NCBI GenBank assembly: GCA_944739405.2 | Contig: OX123199.2 | Span: forward strand, 9,413,898-9,477,897 | Length of the DNA: 64,000 nt | Origin: Euclidia mi | Lineage: Eukaryota; Arthropoda; Insecta; Lepidoptera; Erebidae | Reading direction: 5' to 3' | Program-made: the position numbers and the translations under genes | The notes under the pieces: model-generated | What the model was told of the DNA's origin: nothing | What the model saw: only the letters and a program-made list of their open reading frames with translations | Database searches by the model: none | Shown: positions 1 through 9,923 of the stretch, one piece after another | How the letters are laid out: each line of letters begins with the position of its first letter | Numbering within the stretch: position 1 is the first letter of the stretch

Positions 1-92
1 TTGCCAAAAATACTCTATAAGCCCCCTTCACCTCCCAAAGAACATATATGCCAAATGTCGGCTTCTTGCGCTAAGTAGTTACAGTGATGATT
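1..92. repeat. Interspersed repeat fragment
   Basis: The stretch with CCCCCTTCACCTCCCAAAG, ATATATGCCAAAT and GCTTCTTGCGC resembles 8752-8890, which has CCCCTACGGTCCCCAAGAAG, ATACATGTCAAATTTCAG and TTCTTGCGCCTAGTAG in the same order. I take both as fragments of one dispersed family. No termini are visible, and the left side is cut by the window edge. Confidence 0.35.
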
Positions 93-139
93 AATGATAA
101 TAATTTACTCGATAATAAACTTCATTCTTATTATAGCAT

Positions 140-345
140 ACTAGAGGATGCCCGCGGTAACACCCGCGTTATTTAAGGCTACTGCTTCGCTCCCGTCGCT
201 CATAGCACGATGTTATATAGCCTTCCTCGATAAATGGGCTATCTAACACTGAAAGAATTTTTCAAATCGGACCAGTAGTTGAGATTAGCACGTACAACCA
301 AACAAACAAACAAACAAACTATTCAGCTTTATATATTAGTATAAT
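140..345 (-). mobile_element. Helitron-like non-autonomous element (Lep1 type)
   Basis: Read on the minus strand it starts near TATATAAAGCTGAATAG, has a GTTT repeat, then the family core GCTAATCTCAACTACTGGTC, TTTATCGAGGAAGGCTATA and GGTGTTACCGCGGG, and ends CTAGT (140-144). The CCGCGG-type hairpin shortly before a CTAGT terminus fits the 3' end of small lepidopteran Helitron relatives. The same core recurs at about 11030, 34710, 38520, 60380 and 60900. It has no coding capacity. Confidence 0.75.
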
Positions 346-492
346 ATTAGAATACATAATAATGGGTATGTAACACTATACTGTAGTAATATTATAGTAA
401 TATTATAGTTAATTTAATCTCATCATTATCACACGTTTGTGATTCGGACATAATTGCTAATTAAATGGAGCATTCAGATATTTTAAACGATA

Positions 493-797
493 GTAGAGCC
501 TTGCTGATTTCAGAATGAATGGGCCGGCCCGACCGGGGAAGTACTACCCTCTCACAGAAAATCGACGTAAAGTAACAGTACCTAAACTGTTGCGTTTCGT
601 TCGGGGAGTGAGAGTGCCGGAGGCCCTATCCCCTGTTCCTTCTCCCTCATCCCAGTCCTCATCCTATGCCTTTTCCCATCCCCAAGGGGCGGCAACGCAC
701 TTGACTCCTGTGGTGTTGCTTGTGTCCATGGACGGCGGTAATTGCTTACCATCAGGCGATCCGTCTGCTCGTTTGCCGCCTATTACTATAAAAAAGA
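493..797 (+). repeat. Dispersed repeat ending in poly-A, copy 1
   Basis: This is about 305 bp starting GTAGAGCCTTGCTGATTTC, with an internal CATCAGGCGATCCGTCTGC block and an A-rich 3' end. A second copy at 9465-9775 matches it over its whole length with roughly 90-95% identity by eye. The A tail suggests retroposition. The 150-aa reading frame crossing it (515-967) is incidental, because the second copy is closed in that frame. Confidence 0.7.
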
Positions 798-1420
798 AGA
801 TATTAGCAGCTCACACCTGTATTTCAGGCGATGAGTACCAGTTATATATTTTTAGAAACAAATCTGAAAGTATTTTCTCTATAAAAACTTTCAGTCTTAT
901 TTTCTTAACCCTATTGATCCGTCTCCAGGTAAACTTTCAGTATTATAATAATATATTCCTACGTTGAAACTTTTATAGAGCTAAAATATAAATAAACTAA
1001 AACAGATGACGCCAGCTACCGGGCAAGTTGACTTACCTTATCGAGTTGATAAAATTGTAAACAAGCGATGATAAACAGGTTATTATGATTATGTAGAAAC
1101 AATCGTTTTACCAATGTATTTTATTTACAATATAACAGAATATTGGTAAAACAATGTTAAGCTAATTTCGATTCATTCATTCATTAAAAAATTGGTCAAT
1201 CAGTGTAGCCTTTAAATACACTGGTACAAAATACAAATGGAAAGAATTTAGGAAACTCCTATTGCGCACGCTAAAAAAATGTAAACGTACCATATCAAAT
1301 TTCATTTTTAAAGGTAACTTGAAACTCATCCTCATGCAATATCCTCTCGTCGTTACTGCGAAATGTCCAAGCTTCGGAAATTACAAAAATTGATGCATTC
1401 AAATAAAAAAATCTTCTTAC

Positions 1421-3194
1421 CTTTCTGTATAGCGTTGCTCTGCAATATCCTCTGTATTTCACCAGCTTCCGATCCACTTTCCGACTCGGAGCACATTGAA
1501 TGCCCAGCACTGTTTAAATGAGTAAGTTTCTTGGTGTTCCCAATTTTAATACTCTTACCGGCATTTCCAACACTAGTGGTCCGCACGGGCGGTCGAGGTG
1601 GCACGCGGGATTGTATTTCACTAACTTTGACCGCATGTGATGGAAACTCACCCTGTTTGTTTCGCACTTTATAATCACCATCACTTTTAACTTCACTGTC
1701 AGTTTTCGGTAACTGTTCTTCGAAACTAACACGTTTCATTTGACCTGCATTACGACTTGCCGGAGTTGCAGACCCATGATGATAGATAGGCATCTTGTGT
1801 TCATGTAAAGCAGGAGACCCTCTAGCGTATAATTTTTCTGGGTGACGATATACAACTTCAGGATCTTCGTACGTAGTTCGAGTTTTAATGTACGTGTCGG
1901 TTCGTCTTTCCGGGGCTCCTCTAATGAATGGTGTTGTAGGGTAAATTGGCTGATTCGCGTTATAATTTTTAAATTCTGTTCCCCGCGGCAAACTACAACT
2001 TCTCGGCTCCATAACAAATGAAAACGAATTAGGTGTGCTACTAGTTGAGCCTGGCTTGAAACGCACTGGACTTTTTAATGACGAATTAAGTGATTGTCGA
2101 ATTAAGTACTCGTCTTCTTTCTGCTTCAATTCTTTTAACTTTTGCCAATAAAATGCTTCCACCTTTTGTCTAGTTTTTTCCCTGTCCATTGAATCTTGTT
2201 TAGCATTTTCTTGCGGTGCTGGGCTTGTATTAAACCTATGACTGTACTCTGGCCTTGGTGATGGAGTAGATTTATTCCGAATACTTGTTCTACTTAAAGA
2301 ATTTCTCTTTTCTTCATTTTCAATCATAGTTTTCCTCACATGCTCATAAGGTGAAACTGTCTTCGGCATATTAGGGATTTTATGGCTTATCGGCATTGGA
2401 GACGTCGGCGCTGAGTAATTGTATGGTTTTTTAACGTTTTGCTCTTTTGTGCTCATTCTTTTATTTTCCTTCTTGTCTTTCTCATCTTCATTATTCCCAT
2501 CAAAAGACAAACTGCGAGCTCTAGTAGGCTGGATGGTACGTACTTCTGCTTCCTTTTTCGGCGATATCAAGAATTTTGTACTTACACGCTTTATTTCAGC
2601 TCCTACTGACGCTGGATTTACTTGAGCTTGTGAGGCTCTGTAGATTTCGATTTCATCGAGTGGTGATATTTTATCACTCAATTTTTCCAACGAATGGTAA
2701 TATACGTCGGGATATGGTGAAGGTGCGTTTAATTGATTGCTTCGATTTGGTGAAGGTGGTGAGTGACCTGTGTCGTATGGTTTAGGTGGCACTTGTGGCC
2801 TTGCTGCATAATTAGTGTAAGTTAAAATTCTTGCTTCAGTCGTTTCCTTCATGTCAATAGACTTGTTCTTAGCACTGTCTGAGACAAGCGTACTGCTAGA
2901 GGAGTGATGGCTAGATATATCGTTACTTCGAGTTTCGTTATCACTCTGAAGACCAGGCGTCGATAAATTTTCATATATACGCTCACTATCATCAGATCCT
3001 TGAGCATTCTTATCAGATCTTATCGAGCGGGGATTTTGATACTGATTAACTTTCGGTGATACTGTAGCACCTTTCACGTTTCTTGGTGAATCCTTATCCT
3101 TGGAGTTCTTTTCCTTTGATTTATGAGAAAAGAATAGATTTGGGAATAGCTTCCGAAAGCTACCAGCACGTTTTTTATGTTCTTTGTCCCCCAT
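1421..3194 (-). CDS. Host gene, first coding exon (591 codons), serine/proline-rich adaptor-like protein
   Basis: This is the only convincing host coding sequence. The reading frame starts at ATG 3194 (MGDKEHKK...) and is open for 591 codons to 1421. A splice donor follows (AAAG then GTAAGA on the minus strand, GT at 1420-1419), giving a phase-1 intron. The open frame beyond the donor, to about 1353, is probably intronic. Upstream, TTTATTTCAG ending at 3251 is a good acceptor, so the exon is probably 3250-1421 with 56 nt of 5' UTR, and at least one non-coding exon lies further upstream. The protein is low-complexity and hydrophilic. It has a basic N-terminus (1-33), a YENL motif at 74-77, a proline motif PQVPPKP at 133-139, a short charged helix around 341-365 (EAFYWQKLKELKQKEDEYL), a second SH3-type motif PPRPPVR at 532-538, and an acidic serine stretch near 568-578. 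No catalytic or membrane domain is visible. A cortical or cytoskeletal scaffold is a guess. I do not recognise the gene. Confidence 0.8.
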
Positions 3195-3339
3195 GTTTTT
3201 GATCTCTTCTTGGTTTTCTTGCCTGTTTCATAGACCACTGTGTATTTTACCTGAAATAAATAATGTTACTTATTAATTCACTTTAAATAAATACTTTTGG
3301 CATGGGACGCGACGTGAGTCGATACCCTTGCGCCATCTC

Positions 3340-3655
3340 ATCTTCCCAGCACAGCAAGTTCTGCAGGTGCTGCTGCTGCTTCAGCGGAGACCCTCAAACG
3401 GCGCAAATACGTAAATCTGGTAGGAGATTACATATTTGAGTCGTTTAGGGTCGAAACCTTGGGCCATGGGGTCCAAGTGCGAGATCCCTTTTTAGAGATC
3501 TCGCAAAGAGACTGATCGACGCCTCGGGTGACCAGAGGGCTGGCACGCATTTGGCACAAAAGTTGAGCATTGCTATCCAACGAGGCAATGCTGCTAGTCT
3601 TCTGGGCACGCTTCCAATTGACTGCGATCCGGATGAATTTCATGACGTCTTCTAA
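3340..3655 (+). pseudogene. LINE ORF2 C-terminal remnant, frameshifted
   Basis: On the plus strand the frame reads ETLKRRKYVNLVGDYIFES FRVETLG. After a one-base loss at about 3464 it continues PWGPSARSLFRDLAKRLID, ASGDQRAGTHLAQKLSIAI and QRGNAASLLGTLP, then stops at 3653-3655. The 'VETLGPWGP...GDQRAG...QRGNAASLLGTLP' pattern is typical of the extreme C-terminus of one group of invertebrate non-LTR retrotransposons. An AT-rich 3' UTR follows to about 3750. The 5' end is truncated, as is usual for dead LINE copies. Confidence 0.65.
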
Positions 3656-3764
3656 ATTTAATTTTAATTGTTCGGTTCTTGTATACATATCATTATACTT
3701 ATTTTAATTCTAACTTAAGTACTTACTTTCCTTTAAATAAAAGATAATATTAATAATTATCTAC

Positions 3765-3905
3765 ACTAGACTGCGCCCGCGGCTTCAGCTGCGTGATAGT
3801 GGGTAACCGTAGTAAAAAATAGGCTATGACACTCTTCAGCTATCTCCACACAAAATAAATCATTTAATAAATATCATCATTCGGTTGCTACGTGAAATCT
3901 TTGTT
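3765..3905 (-). mobile_element. Helitron-like fragment
   Basis: The sequence begins ACTAG (3765-3769), then ACTGCGCCCGCGGC, AAAAAATAGGCTATGACAC and a degenerate tail. On the minus strand this is a GC-rich hairpin followed by CTAGT, a common lepidopteran Helitron 3' end. The 5' limit is uncertain. Confidence 0.5.
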
Positions 3906-5137
3906 TCTAACATGACTTTGGCCATCGCACGTCCTACGTCAATTCGTTAGCCGTTCCGCGTTCTGAAGCACTCTGCACAAGCCAAATAGAACGTAGAACG
4001 TCTCTCAATCTCAATCTCAATCAGCCTATCGCAGTCCACTGCTGAATACAGGCCTCTCCCAACACGCGCCACAGTACACATTTTTTTACGGCACTGCGCG
4101 CTTTCTTATTATTTTTCATGGATCTATCGATGGTAAAAATGCCGTACAAAAATATATGACTGAAATGCGTACTCACTCTACCTGCACTTTTGAATTCTCA
4201 CCAGCACTCAGTTGGACAGCTTACAAGTGACGGCATAGTCCTGAATCTTATTATTTTATGCTCTTATATCGTCCTATATATGTCACCTGGTGGTTCATAT
4301 GACCCATCCATTTTGGACATGTGCATGTAGTCTATAACGTATGGTTGGCAAACTCATGGTAGAGGTACAAGACAAACAAGCAAACATACTATCGAATTGT
4401 AACATTAGTAGTATGGAGTATGAATAACATAATTATTTATATCAACAAGAAGGTAAAAAATATAAAGTAGAGATTTATTGTAATGATAACTAGAGTATTG
4501 ATAGTTCAATCCTGTGCATTATGGTGCTGATACACCTGAGCATTAACTTGTAACAGAACAGCGAGCATTCGCCGTGTTTTGTTTTGTCGAACCAAAAAAA
4601 ACATTTTCACGATCTTTCTAGCGAACACTCTTATCCTTAGAATATAGAAAATATATAGAAACCGCACTACAACAGCAATTTTACCCAAAATATTTACTTC
4701 AGTTTGACTTAAAAATTATTTCTAGACTAAGAGTAAGATACATAAACAAATGACGTTTCTAAATAATATAATGCAGATCTTAATTTGAACAGGTTTAGTA
4801 AAACACACAAGTGTCTGTTCCTACATTCAAATTTATTTATCGATATCGAGGATTTGTCAACAATATATTGAAATTAATTCTTAGTAAACAAAATTTAAGG
4901 TTAACATAATCGATATTTTCCGATAATCATTATGAGTAAGCCCATCACTAGTCAAGTTAAAATTAGTGACAAACTACGAAGATTTGAAACGTCAGTTGTA
5001 TATTTATCTTTCTCTTACATTTAATTAATTCAAAGTGAAGTAAATGTATTGGGTTTAACCGCCACTGTAGCGCAGTTTCTACTTTCTATGTATTTTCTAT
5101 ATTCTAAAGCTCGCCAGGGCGTAGTGTGAATACTCGC
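3906..5137. other. Unassigned AT-rich DNA with one small repeat fragment
   Basis: No gene was recognised. Around 4020-4068 a stretch with GCAGTCCACTGCTGAATACA and AGGCCTCTCCCAA matches a motif common in lepidopteran SINEs and LINEs ('cagtccactgctg...ataggcctc'). The short open frame at 4506-4688 (minus) is not convincing. Confidence 0.5.
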
Positions 5138-5141
5138 TTAA

Positions 5142-6543
5142 CGAGTGTTCAGACTGCGTCCGGGCGCCGGCTTCCGTCTAAACAGCCGGTCCGGCGCATG
5201 TTTAAATTGACTAAAATACCAGGATTTAAAGTGTTAAAATATATATTCGCATTGATAATAATACATTTCTAGTCATTTATGCTAATGACATAAATAAAAA
5301 TATTAATGTTATCAATAGAAAAGCCAATGACTGTAAGGTGACCGTTTTTTTGCAAAGGAGTTTATATACATATTCTCAGATCAAGTAAAATCAGTTTATT
5401 ACTTTATCTGAGTATCTATTGATATAAAATTTACTAATGATGTGTTGGTTTAAAATACTATTTGTATTGTTTGTTACTTATTATTAAATAGAACTAATTG
5501 AAATTTCACTCGGTTGTGTCAGTTTAACTGTTAACACTATGTCACCGGCACTAGGCATGTGTCTCATAACGTTGTCATAACTATCTATAGGTATTTCATA
5601 ACTATCTACATTGGCGATGGAAAAGATTATCCTTGCGCCTCTAGCGGCGAAATTTAGTAGTTGTCTTTGTACGACACTTTTGACAGCTTTCAATACAACT
5701 TTGTTTTCGTTGGTGGTAATTTTTGCATTGAGAGCTGTCAAAAGTAGTAATGATCTGTGAAAGAGTCGTACATAGAGAATTTCTCAATTTCGCTACTAGA
5801 GTCGCTAGTTAGAATCTTAGCATCGCCAACCGTTCAATCGCGTAATTTGAAGAACTATGTTGATATGTCACCGTTATGTGTCGAACCGTTAAGAATGCTA
5901 ACATCCTGATTGCAAACTATAATTAAATGTATTGAGATAGCAAAAACTACGCCAAAAAGAACAAAAAGTTAATCAACATAAAAATATACCTAGTGAAAAT
6001 AAGAAAAATCTAACCAAATAACAAATGTGGCAAAATTAAATATAATGAAAATGTTAAGTCAAATTAAACACTAAGTTTTAACATAAAATCACACATAAAT
6101 ACGCCGAAAACTAACAAAAAGAAAAATAAAATAGTATTAGAAAAAGTTGAAAAGTTTATAAAATACTTCAAGGACGTAACAAGACAACAAAAAATACGCC
6201 AAAATGAATAAAAAATTCAAGGAATAAAAAATACTTAAAAATTAGATTTAAAAAATACATGTAGGTATAAAAAAATATCAAAATGCAAAAAGTTAAATGA
6301 TGTTTAACTATCTATACGTTAAAAAGCATGTAATAGCCGCCATAACGATCTTTACGTTATAACATGATACTCCTTAGCTCAGCTCTTCGCGTCCGTCTAA
6401 ATGCCCGGATCCGGTCAATTAATCGGATCCGGCTAAGTGTGAACAGCTTCATACAAATCGTTCTGCCACTGGCGCGTTTTTCGCCGGTCCGGGCATATAG
6501 CCGGACCGGCCAAACAGCCGGGCCGGCTAAGTGTGAACACTCG
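5142..6543. mobile_element. Candidate TTAA-type DNA element, non-coding
   Basis: The left end CGAGTGTTCAGAC follows TTAA (5138-5141). The right end GTGTGAACACTCG is followed by CTAA (6544-6547), so the ends are inverted and the flanks are TTAA-like. Both ends have GC-rich palindromic clusters (CCGGATCCGG, GCCGGTCC...GGACCGGC, GCCGGGCCGGC), while the middle (5860-6350) is very AT-rich. An outward copy of the same end (AGTGTGAATACTCG at 5122-5135) abuts the left end across the TTAA. No transposase is seen. An 85-aa minus frame (5741-5484) is not recognisable. Confidence 0.45.
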
Positions 6544-7184
6544 CTAAGAATGCTTGCTAAAACACACGAACTCTTTTGTTTTTCTGTTTTGTGGCATTCG
6601 CACGAATGCTAATTACAGGAGAATGCTCAAGATTATCAGCGCCATTACACTAACGAAATCGCTTCATTTCAATTAAATGAAGGCTAACAGATAAACATTC
6701 CAATTTCCGCTGTCACTCCGTGCTTACTGGCAGATGGCTGTGCTACCATATGTAATGAACGTAGCTGCGGAAGTTGTTACAGGGGAGATGCACATCTATG
6801 TATTAGTTCCAACATTCATATATGTATATCATTCGACTCACAGAATCATGGCTTGGAACGTCGCCAACTTAGTTTCAAATACATTATAGAAACTACTGTA
6901 AGGATATATTGGGCCCACCAAAGCATTTGCTTTTATTTTGAGGTATAAAGGCGTACAAATAATTCAACAGGAGGCGAAGTTGCCCGCATCTTAGTTATGG
7001 CTCCCTTTGAATATTCGATGCTGAGTGTATAAAGGGAAACTGTTGAGCCATTTGTAAGTTTTAATAATGTATCATTTTAGGATATAACGTAGACAGGGGA
7101 GCATTGTCACGGCAGCCTAGGCACAAGAGATTGAAATAAAATACTGCCGCACCTACGTTACCAGACAGACTGTTTTAGTCTAAG
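6544..7184. other. Unassigned sequence
   Basis: I see no gene, repeat unit or structured RNA here. The composition is moderately AT-rich, and it lies between two small DNA elements. Confidence 0.5.
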
Positions 7185-7476
7185 ATCCCGCGACAAATTA
7201 GTGCACTCATCAAGTTTTCGCTAAAAACCAAATTTTTATATAAATGTATGATTAGGAGAATATTTATTTACTAGGTTGCCTATTAAAATGGGGCCGCAAG
7301 TATTTTTAAAAAAAATTTTGGTAATTGATTTTTGGGAAAAAGTTTCGTTCACTTGTTTTTTAAATAAAATATCGTCTACATCACGGCAATGTAAATAAAG
7401 ATTCTGAAAAATCAGAATAAGAAAATTTGGTTTATAGCGAAAACTCGATGAGTGCACTAATTTGTCGAGGGATCTC
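7185..7476. mobile_element. MITE with about 50-bp terminal inverted repeats
   Basis: The left end GATCCCGCGACAAATTAGTG continues through CACTCATCAAGTTTTCGCTA. The right end is the reverse complement with about four mismatches over 50 bp. It is about 292 bp in all, and the interior is AT-rich and non-coding. The 73-aa minus frame inside is made mostly of the TIR and is not a gene. A clear target-site duplication was not found. A Tc1/mariner-type affiliation is possible. Confidence 0.7.
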
Positions 7477-7671
7477 GTACTATTTGGATTAGATACGGCT
7501 TAAAACGTAATCTTAGGGAATGAAACTTTATGCGGCTCAGTGCCTTTTATTAAAACGAGTAGGTAGGTGTTTTTTCAAGCATATCATTTTAGGTGCTCAG
7601 CTATGAAATTGCCGTTTTGTTTTATTTGTGACTAGAGGATTTTATTTTAATTTAACCATTCCTATCTGCTC

Positions 7672-7800
7672 CCAAAATAAAGGACAGGTCAGAAATACCC
7701 TAAACAGAAGAGCATGCATGAGAAACTTGATGGGAGTAAATGAATGGCGTGCCATAGTCTCTGTCTAGTCTTCAGGAAACAAGTGTGAGTCTATGTAAAC
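7672..7800 (+). mobile_element. RTE-like LINE 3' end fragment
   Basis: It shares CCCTAAACAGAAGAGCATGC, GGGAGT(A/G)AATGAA, GTAGTCTCT-like and GTGAGTCTATGTA blocks with 19035-19185. These encode a degenerate C-terminus of the '...NRRACI..MGVNEAR...WRS..' type that ends RTE-like LINEs, followed by a short ATGT tail. The tail is interrupted by the foldback element at 7801 and resumes as GTGTGTATGTATATA at 8738. Confidence 0.6.
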
Positions 7801-8737
7801 TACCGCTCAAAAGTATTTGCCCACCTTGATTTGAGGATGTTTAAAGAAAATTATTTTCTTCTAATTGTACTAATTTTATTATGACAATTTATTGCCGTAT
7901 GGTATTAAATCTAATATAGACAGTTTCCCTTTCATGATTTAACTAAAAAAACTTAAGTAACCAAAAAGCCGGCAGCGATAGCCTAGTGGATATACCAACA
8001 GACTGCCGTGCAGAGGGGTTCGACTCCACAGCGACCATCACTGAGTTTTCGAAGTTATGTGGTATTTAATAGTTAATTATCGCTCGCCTCGTGCCTCGGC
8101 GAGCATGTTAAACCATCACTCTTGGCTCTCGTGAACAGTTGTTGACAGTCGTTACGCGGAGTCAGTACCCTTAAATAAACTGATACTGGTCTAGATAAGA
8201 GGACACCGGTCGCCGAGGCGTTGCACGCCTTGGCAACCGATGTCCGCTTACTAGTCTTACCAGATATGACTGAATATCAGCTTTTCCACAGAACGACTGC
8301 CGCTTGACCTCCGCAACCCAAAGAGATAGCGATATTCCATGGTTTAGACCAGTATCAGTTTATTTAAGGGTACTGACTCCGCTTAACGACTGTCAACAAC
8401 TGTTCACGAGAGCCAAGAGTAAGGGTCTAACATGCTCGCCGAGGCACGAGGCGAGCGATAATTAATAATTAAATACCACATAACTTCGAAAAGTCAGCGG
8501 TGCGCGCCGTGGATTCGAACCCCTCTGCACGGCAGTCTGTTGGTATATCCACTAGGCTATCGCTGCCTGCTTTTTGGTTACTTAAGTTTTTTTAGTTAAA
8601 TCATGATAGAGAAACTGTCTATATTAGATTTAATAACATACGGCAAGGAATTGTCATAATAAAATTAGTGCAATTAGAAGAAAATCATTTTCTTCAAACA
8701 TCCTCAAATCAAGGTGGGCAAATACTTTTGAGCGGTA
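7801..8737. mobile_element. Foldback element, 393-bp inverted arms, Tc1-type ends, tRNA-like SINE heads in the arms
   Basis: Arms 7801-8193 and 8345-8737 are reverse complements at about 95% identity and of equal length, with a 151-bp unique spacer. The outer ends read TACCGCTCAAAAGTATTTGC, which resembles Tc1/mariner termini (TA target, CTCAAAAGTATT). Each arm contains a tRNA-like block near its middle (7973-8042 and 8498-8567). It has an A-box-like TAGCCTAGTGG and a B-box GGTTCGAATCC; the left arm has GGTTCGACTCC. The block is very close to the SINE head at 40807. There is no transposase. The element sits in the ATGT tail of an RTE-like LINE fragment. The tRNA-like blocks face each other, so transcription from either could run through the spacer. 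Confidence 0.8.
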
Positions 8738-8751
8738 GTGTGTGTATGTAT

Positions 8752-8890
8752 ATATTATCCACTCCCTTCAGAATTTCGGACAATCCCTTCTTAGTGCACC
8801 CCTACGGTCCCCAAGAAGCATACATGTCAAATTTCAGTTTCTTGCGCCTAGTAGTATTGGCTGTAAGTTGTCCGTCAATCAGTCAGTAAC
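8752..8890. repeat. Interspersed repeat fragment (same family as 1-92)
   Basis: It has CCCCTACGGTCCCCAAGAAG, CATACATGTCAAATTTCAG and TTCTTGCGCCTAGTAGT in the same order as the window's first 92 bp, with GTCCGTCAATCAGTCAGTAA after them. Confidence 0.45.
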
Positions 8891-9464
8891 GCAAGCATTT
8901 TATACATTTATATATTTTTAAAAGGATCGAGTCAAAAATCTTACTTAATTATCATTCCAGTTTGATGCCAACTTTTACCTACGGTGGGAATATGAAAACT
9001 ATTCAGAGTCTGAAAACTAATTTTATACTCAAATTAATGTTAGCTAAAAAGCGACACACCCAGCGTCCAACGCGTCGTCCTCTTTTTCTCAGCTATGAAA
9101 CTTGTCCAGATAAACTTGGGAAGTTAAACGCCATCCAGTCATGTTGCGTTTTCCTACTATCAATTTTGAATTAAAAATGGTCGAACGTAAAAATGCAGTA
9201 TGTTTTACAAATGTAAGCTCCTCATTTGGATGAAATTTTAATAAGTTTACACTATTCGTGATCAGATTTCATCGCGTTCAACGATTTGCGTTTGCATGAC
9301 TCAAATACTACTTTGATCGCCGCAGTAATGGAATAGTAACAACTAAACTGAATAAATTACTGGACCAGCTAGTAATTAATTGATGAAGCACTGATTTAAT
9401 CTTCTCATTAATGAATTAAACTGAACCAATTTAAAAGATTGGTTTAAATCACTTAAATTTTAAG
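8891..9464. other. Unassigned, probably old repeat DNA
   Basis: The 70-aa frame at 8962-9174 is not recognisable. From 9340 on, AATTAATTGATGAAGC and TTAATGAATTAAAC give weak local palindromes. No gene is supported. Confidence 0.4.
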
Positions 9465-9775
9465 GTAGTAGAGCCTTGCTGATTTCAGCATGAATGGGCC
9501 GGCTCGACCGGGGTAGTACTACCCTCTCACAGAAAATCGACGTAAAGTAACAGTACCTAAACTGTTGCGTTTCGTTCGGTCAGTGAGAGTGACGGAGGCC
9601 CTTTCCACTATTCCTTCTCCCTCATCCCACTCCTCATCCTATCCCTTTTCCCAACCCCAAGGGGCGGCAACGCACTTGTGACTCCTATGATGTTGCTTGT
9701 GTCCATTGGCGGCGGTAATTGCTTACCATCAGGCGATCCGTCTGCTCGTTTGCCGCCTATTACCATAAAAAAAAA
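9465..9775 (+). repeat. Dispersed repeat ending in poly-A, copy 2
   Basis: This is the second full copy of the repeat at 493-797, in the same orientation. It has the same start (GTAGTAGAGCCTTGCTG) and the same CATCAGGCGATCCGTCTGC block, and ends in nine A residues. Differences are scattered substitutions and small indels. Confidence 0.75.
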
Positions 9776-9837
9776 TGCTACGACGTGTGACGATGTACGC
9801 AAACTTACTGGCGGCTGGATAAGGAGAGTCAAAAGTT

Positions 9838-9923
9838 CCCCCCCGTTGGATCTCCACCTTGTCATAGTGGGGGGGGCTCAGTAACCGTGGTTAGGTCACC
9901 CACGGTGAAGCTAAGCGAGATCC
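9838..9923 (+). ncRNA. Candidate HDV-like ribozyme fold at the element's 5' terminus
   Basis: The 86 nt can be drawn as an HDV-type nested double pseudoknot. P1 is C7 (9838-9844) with G7 (9870-9876). P2 is GGATCTC (9848-9854) with GAGATCC (9917-9923). P3 is CAC (9855-9857) with GTG (9867-9869). P4 is ACCGTGG (9884-9890) with CCACGGT (9900-9906). J4/2 is GAAGCTAAGC, containing the CUAAG seen around the catalytic cytosine of antigenomic HDV. The block starts exactly at the first base of a retroposed element, where such ribozymes sit in R2-type LINEs. Against it: P1 starts with C rather than the usual G, L3 is 9 nt here, and no P1.1 was worked out. Confidence 0.45.

Noticed and set aside
515..967. 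150-aa plus-strand frame
   Set aside because: It crosses the dispersed repeat 493-797 and AT-rich flank. The second copy of the repeat is closed in this frame.
5484..5741. 85-aa minus-strand frame as a possible small gene
   Set aside because: No recognisable motif, no splice or promoter context, and it lies inside a candidate DNA element. I could neither support nor exclude it.
7973..8042. tRNA-like sequence as a true tRNA gene (also 8498-8567 and 40807-40880)
   Set aside because: A and B boxes are present, but I could not draw a full cloverleaf with matching acceptor arm, and the sequence continues into SINE or foldback bodies. SINE heads explain it.
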